Source: Prado023 sp963774745 (GTDB lineage Bacteria; Actinomycetota; Actinomycetes; S36-B12; CAIYMF01). Taken from it: 64,000 nt of DNA. Below the pieces are notes generated by a model that was not told where the DNA came from, did not search any database, and saw only the letters and a program-made list of their open reading frames with translations. The stretch is taken from the NCBI GenBank assembly GCA_963774745.1, contig CAVZGE010000003.1, positions 434,001 to 498,000 on the forward strand, in the 5' to 3' direction. Of the stretch, positions 26,704-35,736 are shown in pieces. Position 1 is the stretch's first letter. Every line of letters begins with the position of its first letter. The translations under genes were made by a program, and so were the position numbers.

Positions 26704-27516
26704 TCAGCGCAGGGCGGTGACCAGCGCTGTCAGCAGCGGGGCGACGATCAGCGCGGGGAGCAGGTCGCCCACCGGGACCTGGCGGATCCGCAGCAGCCGC
26801 AGGGCGATGCCGACGAGCAGCAGGCCACCGGTCGCCGTCAGGAGTGCGATCTGCGCGCCGGTGAGCACGGAACCCAGGGCCCAGCCGAGCAGGGTCAGCG
26901 TGCCCTGGTACACCCCGACGACCAGGGCGCTCGCGGCCACGCCCCAGCCGAGGCTGGCTGCGAAGGCGATGGACGTGAAGCCGTCCATCACGGACTTCAG
27001 CGCCAGCTGGTTGATGCCCAGGCCGAGGCCGTCGGACAGGGATCCGAGGATGGCCAGCGGCCCGACGCAGAACACCAGCGACGCCGTGACGAACCCCTCC
27101 ACGAACGTGTTGGGTCTGCCTGCGGGACCGTCGGGATCGGGGTCCGCGAGGGCGCCCTCGACCTCCACGTCGACCGAGTCGTCGGGACTGTCGCCGTTCG
27201 AGCGACGGGACAGGCGCAGCCGGATCGACTCGCCCAAGCCCTCGAGGCGCGCCTCGATCCGCCACAGCGAGCCGAGGATCCCGCCGATGAGCAGGGAGCC
27301 GAGCACGATCAGGACCCCCGACGAACCCACGGCCCGGGACACGTCCGGGTCGAGGACAGCGGCGGCCGACAGGGCGGCCACGAGCAGGACGGCCAGCGCC
27401 ACGCCGTCGGTCACCACGTCGCGGGTCCGCTGGGGCAGTCGGTGCCCGAGGGCGACGCCGATCGCGGACCCGATCAGGATCGCGACGACGTTGATGACGG
27501 TGCCGAGCCCGATCAT
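26704..27516 (-). CDS. DUF554 family membrane protein
   Basis: The protein of 270 aa has about seven hydrophobic helices and starts MIGLGTVINVVAILIGSAIGV. The family features are present: GSLLIGGILGSLWRIEARLEGLG, FVEGFVTASLVFCVGPLAILGSL and LALKSVMDGFTSIAFAASLGWGV. A charged loop of about 40 residues in the middle is acidic and Asp/Pro-rich. DUF554 proteins are thought to be transporters but no substrate is settled. The gene converges with livF and runs away from the thioesterase with only 28 bases between, so the two may share a transcript. Confidence 0.88.
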   Translation of the reverse strand: MIGLGTVINVVAILIGSAIGVALGHRLPQRTRDVVTDGVALAVLLVAALSAAAVLDPDVSRAVGSSGVLIVLGSLLIGGILGSLWRIEARLEGLGESIRLRLSRRSNGDSPDDSVDVEVEGALADPDPDGPAGRPNTFVEGFVTASLVFCVGPLAILGSLSDGLGLGINQLALKSVMDGFTSIAFAASLGWGVAASALVVGVYQGTLTLLGWALGSVLTGAQIALLTATGGLLLVGIALRLLRIRQVPVGDLLPALIVAPLLTALVTALR

Positions 27517-27544
27517 GGGTGGCCCCCAGCCGGCAGGTGCGTGC

Positions 27545-28051
27545 TCACCGGTCGCGCAGCAGGCAGGTGAGGCGTGCCGTGCAGACGGCCGCCCCGTCCT
27601 CGTCGGTGATGGCGATCGCGTACGACGCCACCGTCCGCCCGCGCACCAACGGTGTGGCCGTGCCGATCACGTACCCCGCGCGCATCGCCTTGTGGTGCGT
27701 GCAGTTGAGCTCGAGGCCCAGTGCGATCCGGTCGGGTCCGGCGTGCAGCGCGGAGGCGATCGAGCCGATCGACTCCGCCAGGACCGCCGACGCGCCGCCG
27801 TGCAGCAGCCCGTACGGTTGGGTGTTGCCGGCAACGGGCATCCGCGCGACCGTGCGGTCGGCACCGATCTCGAGCAGCTCGATCCCCATGTGGTCGGGCA
27901 GCGCGCCGAGCCCGAGGTGGCGCAGCGCCTCGATGACCGCCAGCTCCGACGCGCTCGTCGGGAGGACCGGGGCGGTGTAGGGCGAGGCGCTCGCGGCGGC
28001 GGTGCTGGTCGTGGGCGCGGGGACGGGGGAATCAGGTGCGTCGCTGGACAT
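27545..28051 (-). CDS. Hotdog-fold thioesterase (PaaI/4HBT-like)
   Basis: The 168-residue protein begins with about 35 Ala/Ser/Thr-rich residues, followed by a compact hotdog domain. The active-site helix reads PYGLLHGGASAVLAESIGSIAS, the HGGxxxxLAE motif of PaaI-like acyl-CoA thioesterases, and LGLELNCTHHKAMRAG and VCTARLTCLL follow the usual strands. It would hydrolyse an acyl- or aryl-CoA in the cytosol. The gene is divergent from polA, 87 bases away. The substrate is unknown. Confidence 0.9.
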   Translation of the reverse strand: MSSDAPDSPVPAPTTSTAAASASPYTAPVLPTSASELAVIEALRHLGLGALPDHMGIELLEIGADRTVARMPVAGNTQPYGLLHGGASAVLAESIGSIASALHAGPDRIALGLELNCTHHKAMRAGYVIGTATPLVRGRTVASYAIAITDEDGAAVCTARLTCLLRDR

Positions 28052-28138
28052 ACCCCGAAGCGTAACCAGCCGGCGATGGGCGACCGACGGGCCTCCACTC
28101 CGGGGCGGCCCGCCGGTGGGCGCCCGTAGGATCAGCCG

Positions 28139-30841
28139 GTGACCACGTCGACGTCCTCCCGACCGCGCCTGCTGCTGCTCGACGGGCACTCGCTGGCCTA
28201 CCGCGCCTTCTATGCCCTGCCGGTCGAGAACTTCTCGACCACCACCGGCCAGCCCACGAATGCCGTGTACGGGTTCACCTCGATGCTCATCAACACCCTG
28301 CGCGACGAGGCCCCGACGCACATCGCCGTGGCGTTCGACGTCTCGCGGCAGACGTTCCGGACCGAGCGCTTCCCCGAGTACAAGGCCAACCGGGCCAGCT
28401 CCCCGGAGCCGTTCCGGGGGCAGGTGGAGCTGATCCAGGAGGTGCTCGGCGCGCTGCGGATCCCGGCGATCCAGGTCGACGGGTACGAGGCCGACGACAT
28501 CATCGCGACCCTGGCCAGGCAGGCCGGGGCCGAGGGCTTCGAGACCCTGATCATCACCGGGGACCGCGACGCCTTCCAGCTGGTCGACGAGCGCACGACG
28601 GTGCTGTACCCGCGCAAGGGGGTCTCCGACCTGGCCCGGATGACGCCCACGGCCGTCCTGGAGAAGTACGGCCTCACCCCGGCCCAGTACCCGGACTTCG
28701 CCGCGCTCCGCGGGGATCCCAGCGACAACCTGCCATCGGTGCCCAGCGTGGGGGAGAAGACCGCCACGAAGTGGATCAGCACCTACGGCAGCCTCGGTGA
28801 GCTCATCGGCCATGCCGACGAGGTGACCGGGAAGGTGGGGGAGGCGCTGCGGGCCCACATCGGCCAGATCGAGACCAATCGCGCGCTGACCGAGCTGGTC
28901 AGCGACGTCCCACTGCCCGTCGGGCTCGCGGACACCGAGCGCCGCCAGTTCGACCGGACCGAGGTGCACGAGGTGTTCGACGCGCTGCAGTTCCGGGTTC
29001 TGCGCGAGCGGCTCTTCGAGACCTTCCCCGGGGATGCGGCAGCCGCGAGCGGGCCGGAGTCGGTCGGCGTGGGGGCGGCCGCCCAGCCGGCGGTCCGGAT
29101 CGCCGGTCCGGGGGAGGTCGGGCCGTGGCTCGCTGTCGCGGGTTCGCCGGTCGCCGTGTCGGTCCGGGGCACGTGGGGTGCGGGGACGGGCACGGTGTCG
29201 GCCCTGGGCCTGGCCGCGGGGCAGGGCGACACCCTCGTGGTCGACACCGACGGGCTGGCCCCTGCCGATGCTGCCGCCCTGGCCACCTGGTTCGCCGACG
29301 CGTCCATCGGCAAGGTCCTGCACGACGCGAACGGCCCGATGCTCGGCCTGCGCGCCCTCGGATGGCCGTTGCGGGGCCTGGCCGGCGACACCGCCCTGGC
29401 CGCCTACGTCGTGCTTCCCGGCCAGCGCAGCTTCGACCTCGCGGACCTCGTCCCGAGGTTCCTGCACCGCGACCTGCCGTCCCCGACCGCCCAGCAGGAC
29501 CAGCTCAGCCTCGACGGCATCGTCGAGACCGAGGCCCTGGAGCAGGTGGGCATCTTCGCCCGGGCCACGCTGGACCTGCACGAGGTCCTGCTCAGCGAGG
29601 TGGCCCTGCGCGGTGGTGCCGCCCTCCTGGCGGAGGTGGAGCTGCCCCTGGTGAGCCTGCTCGTGGACCTCGAGTCCACCGGGATCGCCGTCGACGTCGA
29701 GCTCCTGACCGAGCTCGAGGCACAGTTCGCCGGCGAGGTCGCCGCCGCACAGGACGATGCCCACGCCATCGTCGGTCGCGAGTTCAACCTCGGCTCGCCC
29801 AAGCAGCTCCAGGAGGTCCTGTTCGACGAGCTGGGCCTGCCGAGGACGAAGCGGATCAAGACCGGCTACACCACCGACGCCGACGCGCTGAACAGCCTCT
29901 ACGCGACGACCGCGCACCCCGTCCTGGAGGCCCTGCTGCGGTTCCGCGACGCCTCCCGGCTGCGCCAGACCGTCGCCGGGCTGATCCCGCTGGCGGATGC
30001 GGAGCACCGGGTGCACACCACGTTCAACCAGATCGTCGCGGCCACCGGCCGGCTGTCGAGCACCGAGCCGAACCTGCAGAACATCCCGGTGCGCACGCCT
30101 GCGGGCCGACGGATCCGTGAGGCGTTCGTCGTCGGCGCCGGGTACGAGGCGCTGATGACCGCCGACTACTCGCAGATCGAGATGCGGATCATGGCCCACC
30201 TGTGCGCGGACGAGGGGCTCATCGAGGCGTTCGAGTCCGGCGAGGACCTGCACACCACAGTCGCCTCGCGGGTGTTCGGCGTTGCCCCGGCACACGTCGA
30301 CGCCGAGATGCGCCGCAAGATCAAGGCGATGTCCTACGGGCTGGCCTACGGGCTCTCGGCATTCGGCCTGGCCCAGCAGCTCGGCATCGACCCGGGTGAG
30401 GCCCGGCGGCTCATGGACGAGTACTTCGAGCGGTTCGGCGGGGTGCGTGACTACCTGGCCAGTGTCGTGGAGCAGGCCCGCCTCACCGGCTACACCGAGA
30501 CGCTCATGGGTCGCCGGCGCTACCTTCCGGACCTCACCAGCGACAACCGCCAGCGCCGCGAGATGGCCGAGCGGATGGCGCTGAACGCCCCCATCCAGGG
30601 CTCGGCCGCCGACATCATCAAGGTGGCGATGCTGCGCGCCGACGATGCACTCAGGGCGGCGGGACTGCGATCCCGGCTCCTGCTGCAGGTGCACGACGAG
30701 CTGGTCCTGGAGATCGCTGCCGGGGAGGCCGCGGAGGTGACCGAGCTGGTCCGGACGGCGATGTCCGGGGCGGTCGAGCTCGCGGTGCCCCTCGACGTGT
30801 CCATCGGGATCGGGTCGTCCTGGCAGGCCGCGGCGCATTAG
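28139..30841 (+). CDS. polA: DNA polymerase I
   Basis: This enzyme fills gaps in Okazaki processing and repair. At 900 aa it has the N-terminal 5' nuclease (LLLLDGHSLAYRAFYALP, DGYEADDIIATLA, GDPSDNLPSVPSVGEKTA), a central 3'-5' exonuclease-like domain and a C-terminal polymerase with motif A DYSQIEMRI (about 676), motif B RRKIKAMSYGLAYG (about 725) and motif C VHDELVLE (about 851). The exonuclease domain lacks the DxE and other catalytic acids, as is known for other actinobacterial Pol I, so proofreading is not expected. It starts with GTG. Neighbours polA-rpsA-coaE-uvrB are in the actinobacterial order but with an inserted envelope cluster. Confidence 0.97.
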   Translation: MTTSTSSRPRLLLLDGHSLAYRAFYALPVENFSTTTGQPTNAVYGFTSMLINTLRDEAPTHIAVAFDVSRQTFRTERFPEYKANRASSPEPFRGQVELIQEVLGALRIPAIQVDGYEADDIIATLARQAGAEGFETLIITGDRDAFQLVDERTTVLYPRKGVSDLARMTPTAVLEKYGLTPAQYPDFAALRGDPSDNLPSVPSVGEKTATKWISTYGSLGELIGHADEVTGKVGEALRAHIGQIETNRALTELVSDVPLPVGLADTERRQFDRTEVHEVFDALQFRVLRERLFETFPGDAAAASGPESVGVGAAAQPAVRIAGPGEVGPWLAVAGSPVAVSVRGTWGAGTGTVSALGLAAGQGDTLVVDTDGLAPADAAALATWFADASIGKVLHDANGPMLGLRALGWPLRGLAGDTALAAYVVLPGQRSFDLADLVPRFLHRDLPSPTAQQDQLSLDGIVETEALEQVGIFARATLDLHEVLLSEVALRGGAALLAEVELPLVSLLVDLESTGIAVDVELLTELEAQFAGEVAAAQDDAHAIVGREFNLGSPKQLQEVLFDELGLPRTKRIKTGYTTDADALNSLYATTAHPVLEALLRFRDASRLRQTVAGLIPLADAEHRVHTTFNQIVAATGRLSSTEPNLQNIPVRTPAGRRIREAFVVGAGYEALMTADYSQIEMRIMAHLCADEGLIEAFESGEDLHTTVASRVFGVAPAHVDAEMRRKIKAMSYGLAYGLSAFGLAQQLGIDPGEARRLMDEYFERFGGVRDYLASVVEQARLTGYTETLMGRRRYLPDLTSDNRQRREMAERMALNAPIQGSAADIIKVAMLRADDALRAAGLRSRLLLQVHDELVLEIAAGEAAEVTELVRTAMSGAVELAVPLDVSIGIGSSWQAAAH

Positions 30842-30885
30842 TCGGCTACTGTCGTTCGAGGCTTACCTGAGGAGGTGGCGGGCGC

Positions 30886-31926
30886 GTGGCGATGTCCCTG
30901 ACGGGGGCGTGGGGCCGCCGTCTGACCCGGTTGGCCCTGGCTGTGGGGTTGCTGCTGCTGGTGGCCGCGCCGGTCCTGCGCCACTGGGTCACGCCCGTGC
31001 TGGCCCAGTCCCCGCAGGTTCCCGGTGGCGATGGAGTCCTGACCCACGTCAGCACCGGCACGATCACGGAGCTGTTCGACCTCGAGACCGCGGAGAGCCA
31101 GGCCATCGAGCCGATCCCCGTGACCCGCACCGAGTCCACCCGGGGCGACGCGGCCGGTGCCGAGCAGGCCGCGCAGGCCGGGGCGAACGCCGCGGTGACC
31201 GATACCACGGATCGCACGGTGACCGGCGATGGGCGCCTGATCGCCGAGCAGGAGTACCGCCTGGCCGCCGATCGACGGACGCAGGCGCTGGTCGACTGCT
31301 GCGGTGTGCAGGTCGGCGGCGTGACGGTGACGATGGCCGGTTCGGGCAGCCCGCTGCGCCTGCCCTGGTTCACCCCCGAACGTGCCTACCCCTACTTCGA
31401 CCTGACCCTGCTGGCGCCCGCGGAGATGTCGTTCATCGGGTCGGAGGTGGTGGGCGGCATGACGGCGATGAAGTTCCAGCAGGCAGCGACGCCCACCCCG
31501 ATCGGCACCGTCCGGGCCCCGGGCGCCCTGGTCGGCTCGCCGTTGCCGACGGTCCCGCTCGTGCGCACGCACGTGGTGAACCGCACCATCTGGGTCGACC
31601 CGACCACCGGGATCATCCTGCGCAAGGTCGAGCGGATCCGCGAGGCCCTGCGCGACAGCACGGGCAAGGACATCGTCACGCTGTTGGCGATGACGACGTC
31701 GAGCACGCCGGAGCAGGTCGATGCCCAGGTGGCGGCTGCACGGGAGGAGGGGCGGCCGGTGCTGTGGGCCCACAGCTACGGGCCGATGCTCGCGGTCGGG
31801 CTCGGGCTGCTCCTGCTCCTGCTGGGAATCGTCGGGGTGGTGGTCCGCACGCGGGCCGCGCGGGTGGAGCAGGACTTCCCCGACGAGCTGGCCTCGTTCG
31901 ACGACCTGCGCGAGGCCTTCGACTGA
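30886..31926 (+). CDS. DUF3068 (PorA-like family) membrane-anchored exported protein
   Basis: The protein (346 aa) has an N-terminal hydrophobic segment (about 13-33), a long extracytoplasmic domain with a Cys pair (VDCCGVQVGG), and a C-terminal membrane helix followed by a short acidic tail. The layout and strings such as LPWFTPERAYPYFD, TIWVDPTTGIILRKVERI and the final helix match DUF3068, annotated in databases as the porin PorA family; a porin function is unlikely to be general. GTG start with a full AGGAGGT ribosome site at 30870-30876. It is the first gene of an envelope cluster with two lipoprotein hydrolases. Confidence 0.78.
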   Translation: MAMSLTGAWGRRLTRLALAVGLLLLVAAPVLRHWVTPVLAQSPQVPGGDGVLTHVSTGTITELFDLETAESQAIEPIPVTRTESTRGDAAGAEQAAQAGANAAVTDTTDRTVTGDGRLIAEQEYRLAADRRTQALVDCCGVQVGGVTVTMAGSGSPLRLPWFTPERAYPYFDLTLLAPAEMSFIGSEVVGGMTAMKFQQAATPTPIGTVRAPGALVGSPLPTVPLVRTHVVNRTIWVDPTTGIILRKVERIREALRDSTGKDIVTLLAMTTSSTPEQVDAQVAAAREEGRPVLWAHSYGPMLAVGLGLLLLLLGIVGVVVRTRAARVEQDFPDELASFDDLREAFD

Positions 31927-31985
31927 GGGCGCGTCGCGGGCTGCCCGGGTGTGCGCTCCGGGGGGAACACTGGGAGGATCGGGCC

Positions 31986-33425
31986 GTGACCGGGGCGATG
32001 TGGCAGGTGGCGGGGATGGCGGCGGCGTGCGCGCTGCTGGTGGGGTGCTCGGGGGAGTCCGAGCCGAGCGAGGTGGCCTCGAGCCCGGCCCAGGCCTCCA
32101 GCACGCCGGTGCCCGAGGCCTCCGCTGTCGCATTCACCGACTGCGCCGAGGCCTGCGAGGGCGAGATCGACGGGGCCAAGTACCGGATCCTGCTGCCCAC
32201 GGAGTGGAACGGCACCCTGCTGCTGTACTCCCACGGGTACCGCAGCCCCGTGTCCCTGCCTCCGGACTACTCGCCGGTCACGTCCCGGGCTGAGCCCTCG
32301 CCCGGTTACAGCGACGGCGGCGTGCCCCTGGCGCGCAACCTGCTGAGCAAGGGCTACGCCCTGGCTGGATCGGGCTGGGCGAGCAACGGATGGGCGGTCT
32401 CCGACGGGGTTCAGGCGAACACGGACCTCTACGAGTTCTTCGCCGACACGGTGGGCACACCGCAGCGTGTCTACGCGTGGGGCGACAGCCTCGGTGGGCT
32501 GGTCACCATGGAGACCGCCGAGAGGAACCCCGACTGGGTCAGCGGCGCGGCCCCCCTGTGCGGCGTCGTGGGTGGGATCGTGCCCAACTTCGACCTGGCC
32601 ATGGACGTGCAGTACGGGATCCGCGAGCTGGTCGATCCGGCGTTCGAGCTCACGGGCTACGAGTCGGCCGACGCCGCGAGCCAGCAGTTCGTCAGCACCG
32701 CCCGCAAGGTCCTCGACGAGGCCGCGTCGGAGGACGAGCGTGCCGACATCCTGGCGCTGGCCCTCCTGGCGGACGCGAAGCTCCAGACGCAGTCCCAGGA
32801 CGGCAGCACCGTCGACAGCCAGGTCCAGGCCGCGGCCGAGGCTGCCCTGATCGCGCTGCGGTTCGGGACCGTCGGGCGATGGGACATCGAGCAGCGGTAC
32901 GGCGGGAACATCTCGGACAACACCGACACCGACTACACGGCGCGGTTCTCCGACGAGGACCGGGCCCTGCTCGACGATGTCGGCGGGGCGGGCACCGCCA
33001 AGCGGGTCATCGCGGCGCTGGAGGCTGGTGACCGGGTGTCCGCCGACCGGGGCGCGGTGAAGGCCGCCCGCAAGGACGGTGGCGAGCCGTCGGGCACGAT
33101 CGGCATGCCGACGCTCACGCTGCACACCGCGGCCGACCCGCTGGTGGCCGTGCAGAACCAGACGCTGCTGCGCGAGGCGTCGGGCTCGACCGACGACCTC
33201 GTCCAGCTGTTCACCGTTGCCCCGGCGACGTACCCGGCCAAGCCCGGGGCCCCGTACGGGGCGGGGCACTGCGAGTTCACGCCGGACTCCAGGGTGGGCA
33301 TGATCGACCTGCTCGACCAGTGGGTCCGCGGGGGGCAGGCCCCGACCGAGGCGTCCGTGCTGGCCGCGTTCGGCGAGGACTCCGGCTTCGACCCCGGCTT
33401 CGAGCCCGGCCCCTGGCCCCAGTGA
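31986..33425 (+). CDS. Lipoprotein with alpha/beta-hydrolase-like fold (copy 1)
   Basis: The GTG at 31986 is preceded by GGGAGGA. The signal peptide ends in a lipobox, ALLVGC, so the 479-residue protein should be anchored outside the membrane. The mature part has LLLYSHGYRS (oxyanion region), the nucleophile elbow YAWGDSLGGLV with the Ser, and a candidate His in GAGHCEF near the end; an Asp of the triad may lie in HTAADPL. A central lid of about 180 residues carries EQRYGGN. It is about 40% similar by eye to the next gene, so they are tandem paralogs. The substrate is unknown. Confidence 0.8.
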   Translation: MTGAMWQVAGMAAACALLVGCSGESEPSEVASSPAQASSTPVPEASAVAFTDCAEACEGEIDGAKYRILLPTEWNGTLLLYSHGYRSPVSLPPDYSPVTSRAEPSPGYSDGGVPLARNLLSKGYALAGSGWASNGWAVSDGVQANTDLYEFFADTVGTPQRVYAWGDSLGGLVTMETAERNPDWVSGAAPLCGVVGGIVPNFDLAMDVQYGIRELVDPAFELTGYESADAASQQFVSTARKVLDEAASEDERADILALALLADAKLQTQSQDGSTVDSQVQAAAEAALIALRFGTVGRWDIEQRYGGNISDNTDTDYTARFSDEDRALLDDVGGAGTAKRVIAALEAGDRVSADRGAVKAARKDGGEPSGTIGMPTLTLHTAADPLVAVQNQTLLREASGSTDDLVQLFTVAPATYPAKPGAPYGAGHCEFTPDSRVGMIDLLDQWVRGGQAPTEASVLAAFGEDSGFDPGFEPGPWPQ

Positions 33426-33539
33426 GCTGACGGCGGACACGCCCGGCGCCGGCCCCGCCCGGCCCGTACACCAACGTGGGGGTCATCGTGTCGGTCTTGC
33501 GGCAACGACCCACCAGGATCCTGACGGGCCTGTGCGAGG

Positions 33540-35057
33540 ATGCGCGTCGTGCGCTCACTCCGGACGGCTGTCCCCCTCCTGCTGCTCGGGCTCCTGCTGT
33601 CCGGATGCACCAGCTCCGCCGGCCCCGACGGGTCCGAGGGCCCCGATGCGTCGGCATCCGGGGCCGGTTCCGCGCTGCCGGTGGGGGATCCGGCCGACCA
33701 GTCGACTGACGTGGCGTTCACCGCGTGCGGCGCTGGTGGGTTCGCCTGCACCGGGACGGTCGGGGCAACGCCCTACGACATCCGGCTGCCGGAGACGTGG
33801 AACGGCTCGCTGCTCATCTACAGCCACGGCCTGCGCCCCGTCGATCCGGTCGCCGCTGGCGGGCCCGAGTTCGAGCCGATCGCGGAGGCGGCCCCCGGGC
33901 TGGCCTCCGGGGTCGACGTCGTCGCCGACGCCCTGCTCGAGCAGGGATACGCCCTGGCGGGAGCTGGGTCGCCGACGGGCGGATGGGCGATCGACGAGGC
34001 GATCGACTCGATCAGCGCTGTGCGGGAGGCCTTCGTCACCAACGTCGGGGTGCCCAACCGCATCTACACCTGGGGCTCGTCCCTGGGCGGCCTGGCCGCC
34101 CTGCGGTCGGGTGCGGCCAACGACTGGGTCTCCGGGTCGGCGTCGATGTGCGGACTGCTGGCCGGGCTCAACCCGAACATGGACCTCGCCCTCGACGCGG
34201 CGGTCGGCGTCAAGGCGCTGCTGGAGCCAGACCTGACGCTCACCGGGTTCACGTCGGCGAAGAAGGCGCGCGCGGCGTACGACCGGGCGATGGAAGCCGT
34301 GACCGCGGCTGCCGAGGACCTGACCGGCGAGGGGCTGACGAAGCTGCAGGTGATCGCCGCCGCCGCCGAGATCCCGACGCAGACCCGCACAGCCGAGGGC
34401 ACGACCCTCGACCAGCAGCGGGTCGCCATCGTCGAGAACCTGAGCCGGGTCCTTGCCCGCACGACGCTCGAGCGGTTCCGGGTCGAGGAGCAGTACGGCG
34501 GCAACCCGAGCACGAACGTCGGGGTCAACTACGGCGCCCGGGTCACGACCGACGAGGCTGCCCTGATCGACGCGATGGCCGGGGCGGAGGGGGCGACGCT
34601 GGGGTTCCTGCAGCAGATGGCCGCCCTGCCGGCTGTCGAGGCGGATCCCGCTGCTCGCGATGCAGCCGCGGAGCAGTACCCGGCGCCCTCGGCCCTGACC
34701 AAGCCCAACGTCACCCTGCACACCGCGATCGACCCGGTGGCGATCCTGGCCAACGAGACCCTGTTCGGTCAGGCCGCGGGGGAGGCCAGCGGAGCGGACA
34801 TCCGGTGGTTGAGCATCAACGTGTCGAACCCGCCCACGCCCTATCCCGCTGACGGGTTGGCCCCCTACGGCGTGGGGCACTGCAGCTTCACCGGCACGTC
34901 CCTGGTGGGTGCGGTGCGGATCCTCGACGACTGGGTCCGGCTCGGTCGCTTCCCCACCTGGGCGGGCAACACGCTGGCCCTGGGTACCCCCAGTGGCTTC
35001 GCCGGGCCCAACTCGCTGCCCGAATGGCCGCAGAGCCCGACAACGGGAACGAACTGA
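33540..35057 (+). CDS. Lipoprotein with alpha/beta-hydrolase-like fold (copy 2)
   Basis: This 505-residue protein has a lipobox (LLLSGC at residues 19-24) and a layout matching copy 1 throughout: LLIYSHGLRP, nucleophile elbow YTWGSSLGGLA, the lid with EEQYGGN, VTLHTAIDPVAI and GVGHCSF. The elbow has Ser where copy 1 has Asp just before the nucleophile. It lies 114 bases after copy 1. That gap has no terminator I can see but it has the GTG/ATG-rich start region. A second envelope hydrolase of related but probably distinct specificity is inferred. Confidence 0.82.
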   Translation: MRVVRSLRTAVPLLLLGLLLSGCTSSAGPDGSEGPDASASGAGSALPVGDPADQSTDVAFTACGAGGFACTGTVGATPYDIRLPETWNGSLLIYSHGLRPVDPVAAGGPEFEPIAEAAPGLASGVDVVADALLEQGYALAGAGSPTGGWAIDEAIDSISAVREAFVTNVGVPNRIYTWGSSLGGLAALRSGAANDWVSGSASMCGLLAGLNPNMDLALDAAVGVKALLEPDLTLTGFTSAKKARAAYDRAMEAVTAAAEDLTGEGLTKLQVIAAAAEIPTQTRTAEGTTLDQQRVAIVENLSRVLARTTLERFRVEEQYGGNPSTNVGVNYGARVTTDEAALIDAMAGAEGATLGFLQQMAALPAVEADPAARDAAAEQYPAPSALTKPNVTLHTAIDPVAILANETLFGQAAGEASGADIRWLSINVSNPPTPYPADGLAPYGVGHCSFTGTSLVGAVRILDDWVRLGRFPTWAGNTLALGTPSGFAGPNSLPEWPQSPTTGTN

Positions 35058-35118
35058 TCCAGATTCACCCGATCGACACGATCCCCCAAGGGGCATCCTG
35101 TGTTTGGGTTTGGTTAAC

Positions 35119-35155
35119 TCACCCTGTGTGACGTGGTTCACCCCCTCATGGGTGA
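35119..35155 (+). promoter_or_regulatory. TCACCC/GGGTGA repeats upstream of the membrane protein
   Basis: TCACCC occurs at 35119-35124 and 35138-35143 and its complement GGGTGA at 35150-35155, so the last two form a small inverted repeat with a six-base loop. They lie 36-72 bases before the ATG at 35191. An operator is possible; no clear -35/-10 is seen. Confidence 0.25.
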
Positions 35156-35190
35156 TGACACCCGAGGGCTATGTGCGTGATGGAGGATTG

Positions 35191-35736
35191 ATGAAGAGGA
35201 CCGTATTCGGCGGTCTGGCGCTGGCTATCGTGGCCGCGCTCGCCGTGTATCTGGGCGATGCCCTGAACCTGGGCCTGCCCAACCCGCTACTGGGAGTGGC
35301 TGTCGGCGGTGTCCTCGCCCTCGCCCCGGGGGGGCACAAGCTGGGCCGGCTCGCCGGGTTCCTCGTGGGAGTCCTGCTGGCGCTGGTCGGCTTCGGCATC
35401 AACGCCCAGTTCATGCCGTCGAACAGCACAGGCGTGGCGATCACCGCCGCCCTCACGCTCGGCCTGGCGACCGCCGCGGCGGCCCTGTCCTTCGGCCGGA
35501 TGCCCCTGTGGTCGGTCCTGCTGGGTGTCGGTGGGTTCGTCGGGGCCTACGACTTCATCTACAACGAGAACGTGCCGGAGTTCCTGACCACCTCGGTGGA
35601 GACCCTGGGCAGGTTCCTGGTCGTGTTCGGCATCGGCTACCTGGCCGCCGCCGTGATCGACCTGGTGTTCCCGGAGGAGCCCGAGAAGGCTGAGCCGGCA
35701 CCGCAGTCACTGGAAACCGTGGGGAGTGAGATCTGA
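35191..35736 (+). CDS. Small polytopic membrane protein, family not recognised
   Basis: The 181-residue protein has about five hydrophobic helices (residues 5-22, 28-48, 50-70, 80-100, 135-160), Gly-rich loops, and a charged C-terminus ending PEKAEPAPQ. GGAGG lies seven bases before the ATG. The TGA and the next ATG share a base (TGATG), so it is translationally coupled to the heptad-repeat protein. I do not recognise the family. Co-expression suggests it acts with that exported protein at the membrane. Confidence 0.75.
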   Translation: MKRTVFGGLALAIVAALAVYLGDALNLGLPNPLLGVAVGGVLALAPGGHKLGRLAGFLVGVLLALVGFGINAQFMPSNSTGVAITAALTLGLATAAAALSFGRMPLWSVLLGVGGFVGAYDFIYNENVPEFLTTSVETLGRFLVVFGIGYLAAAVIDLVFPEEPEKAEPAPQSLETVGSEI

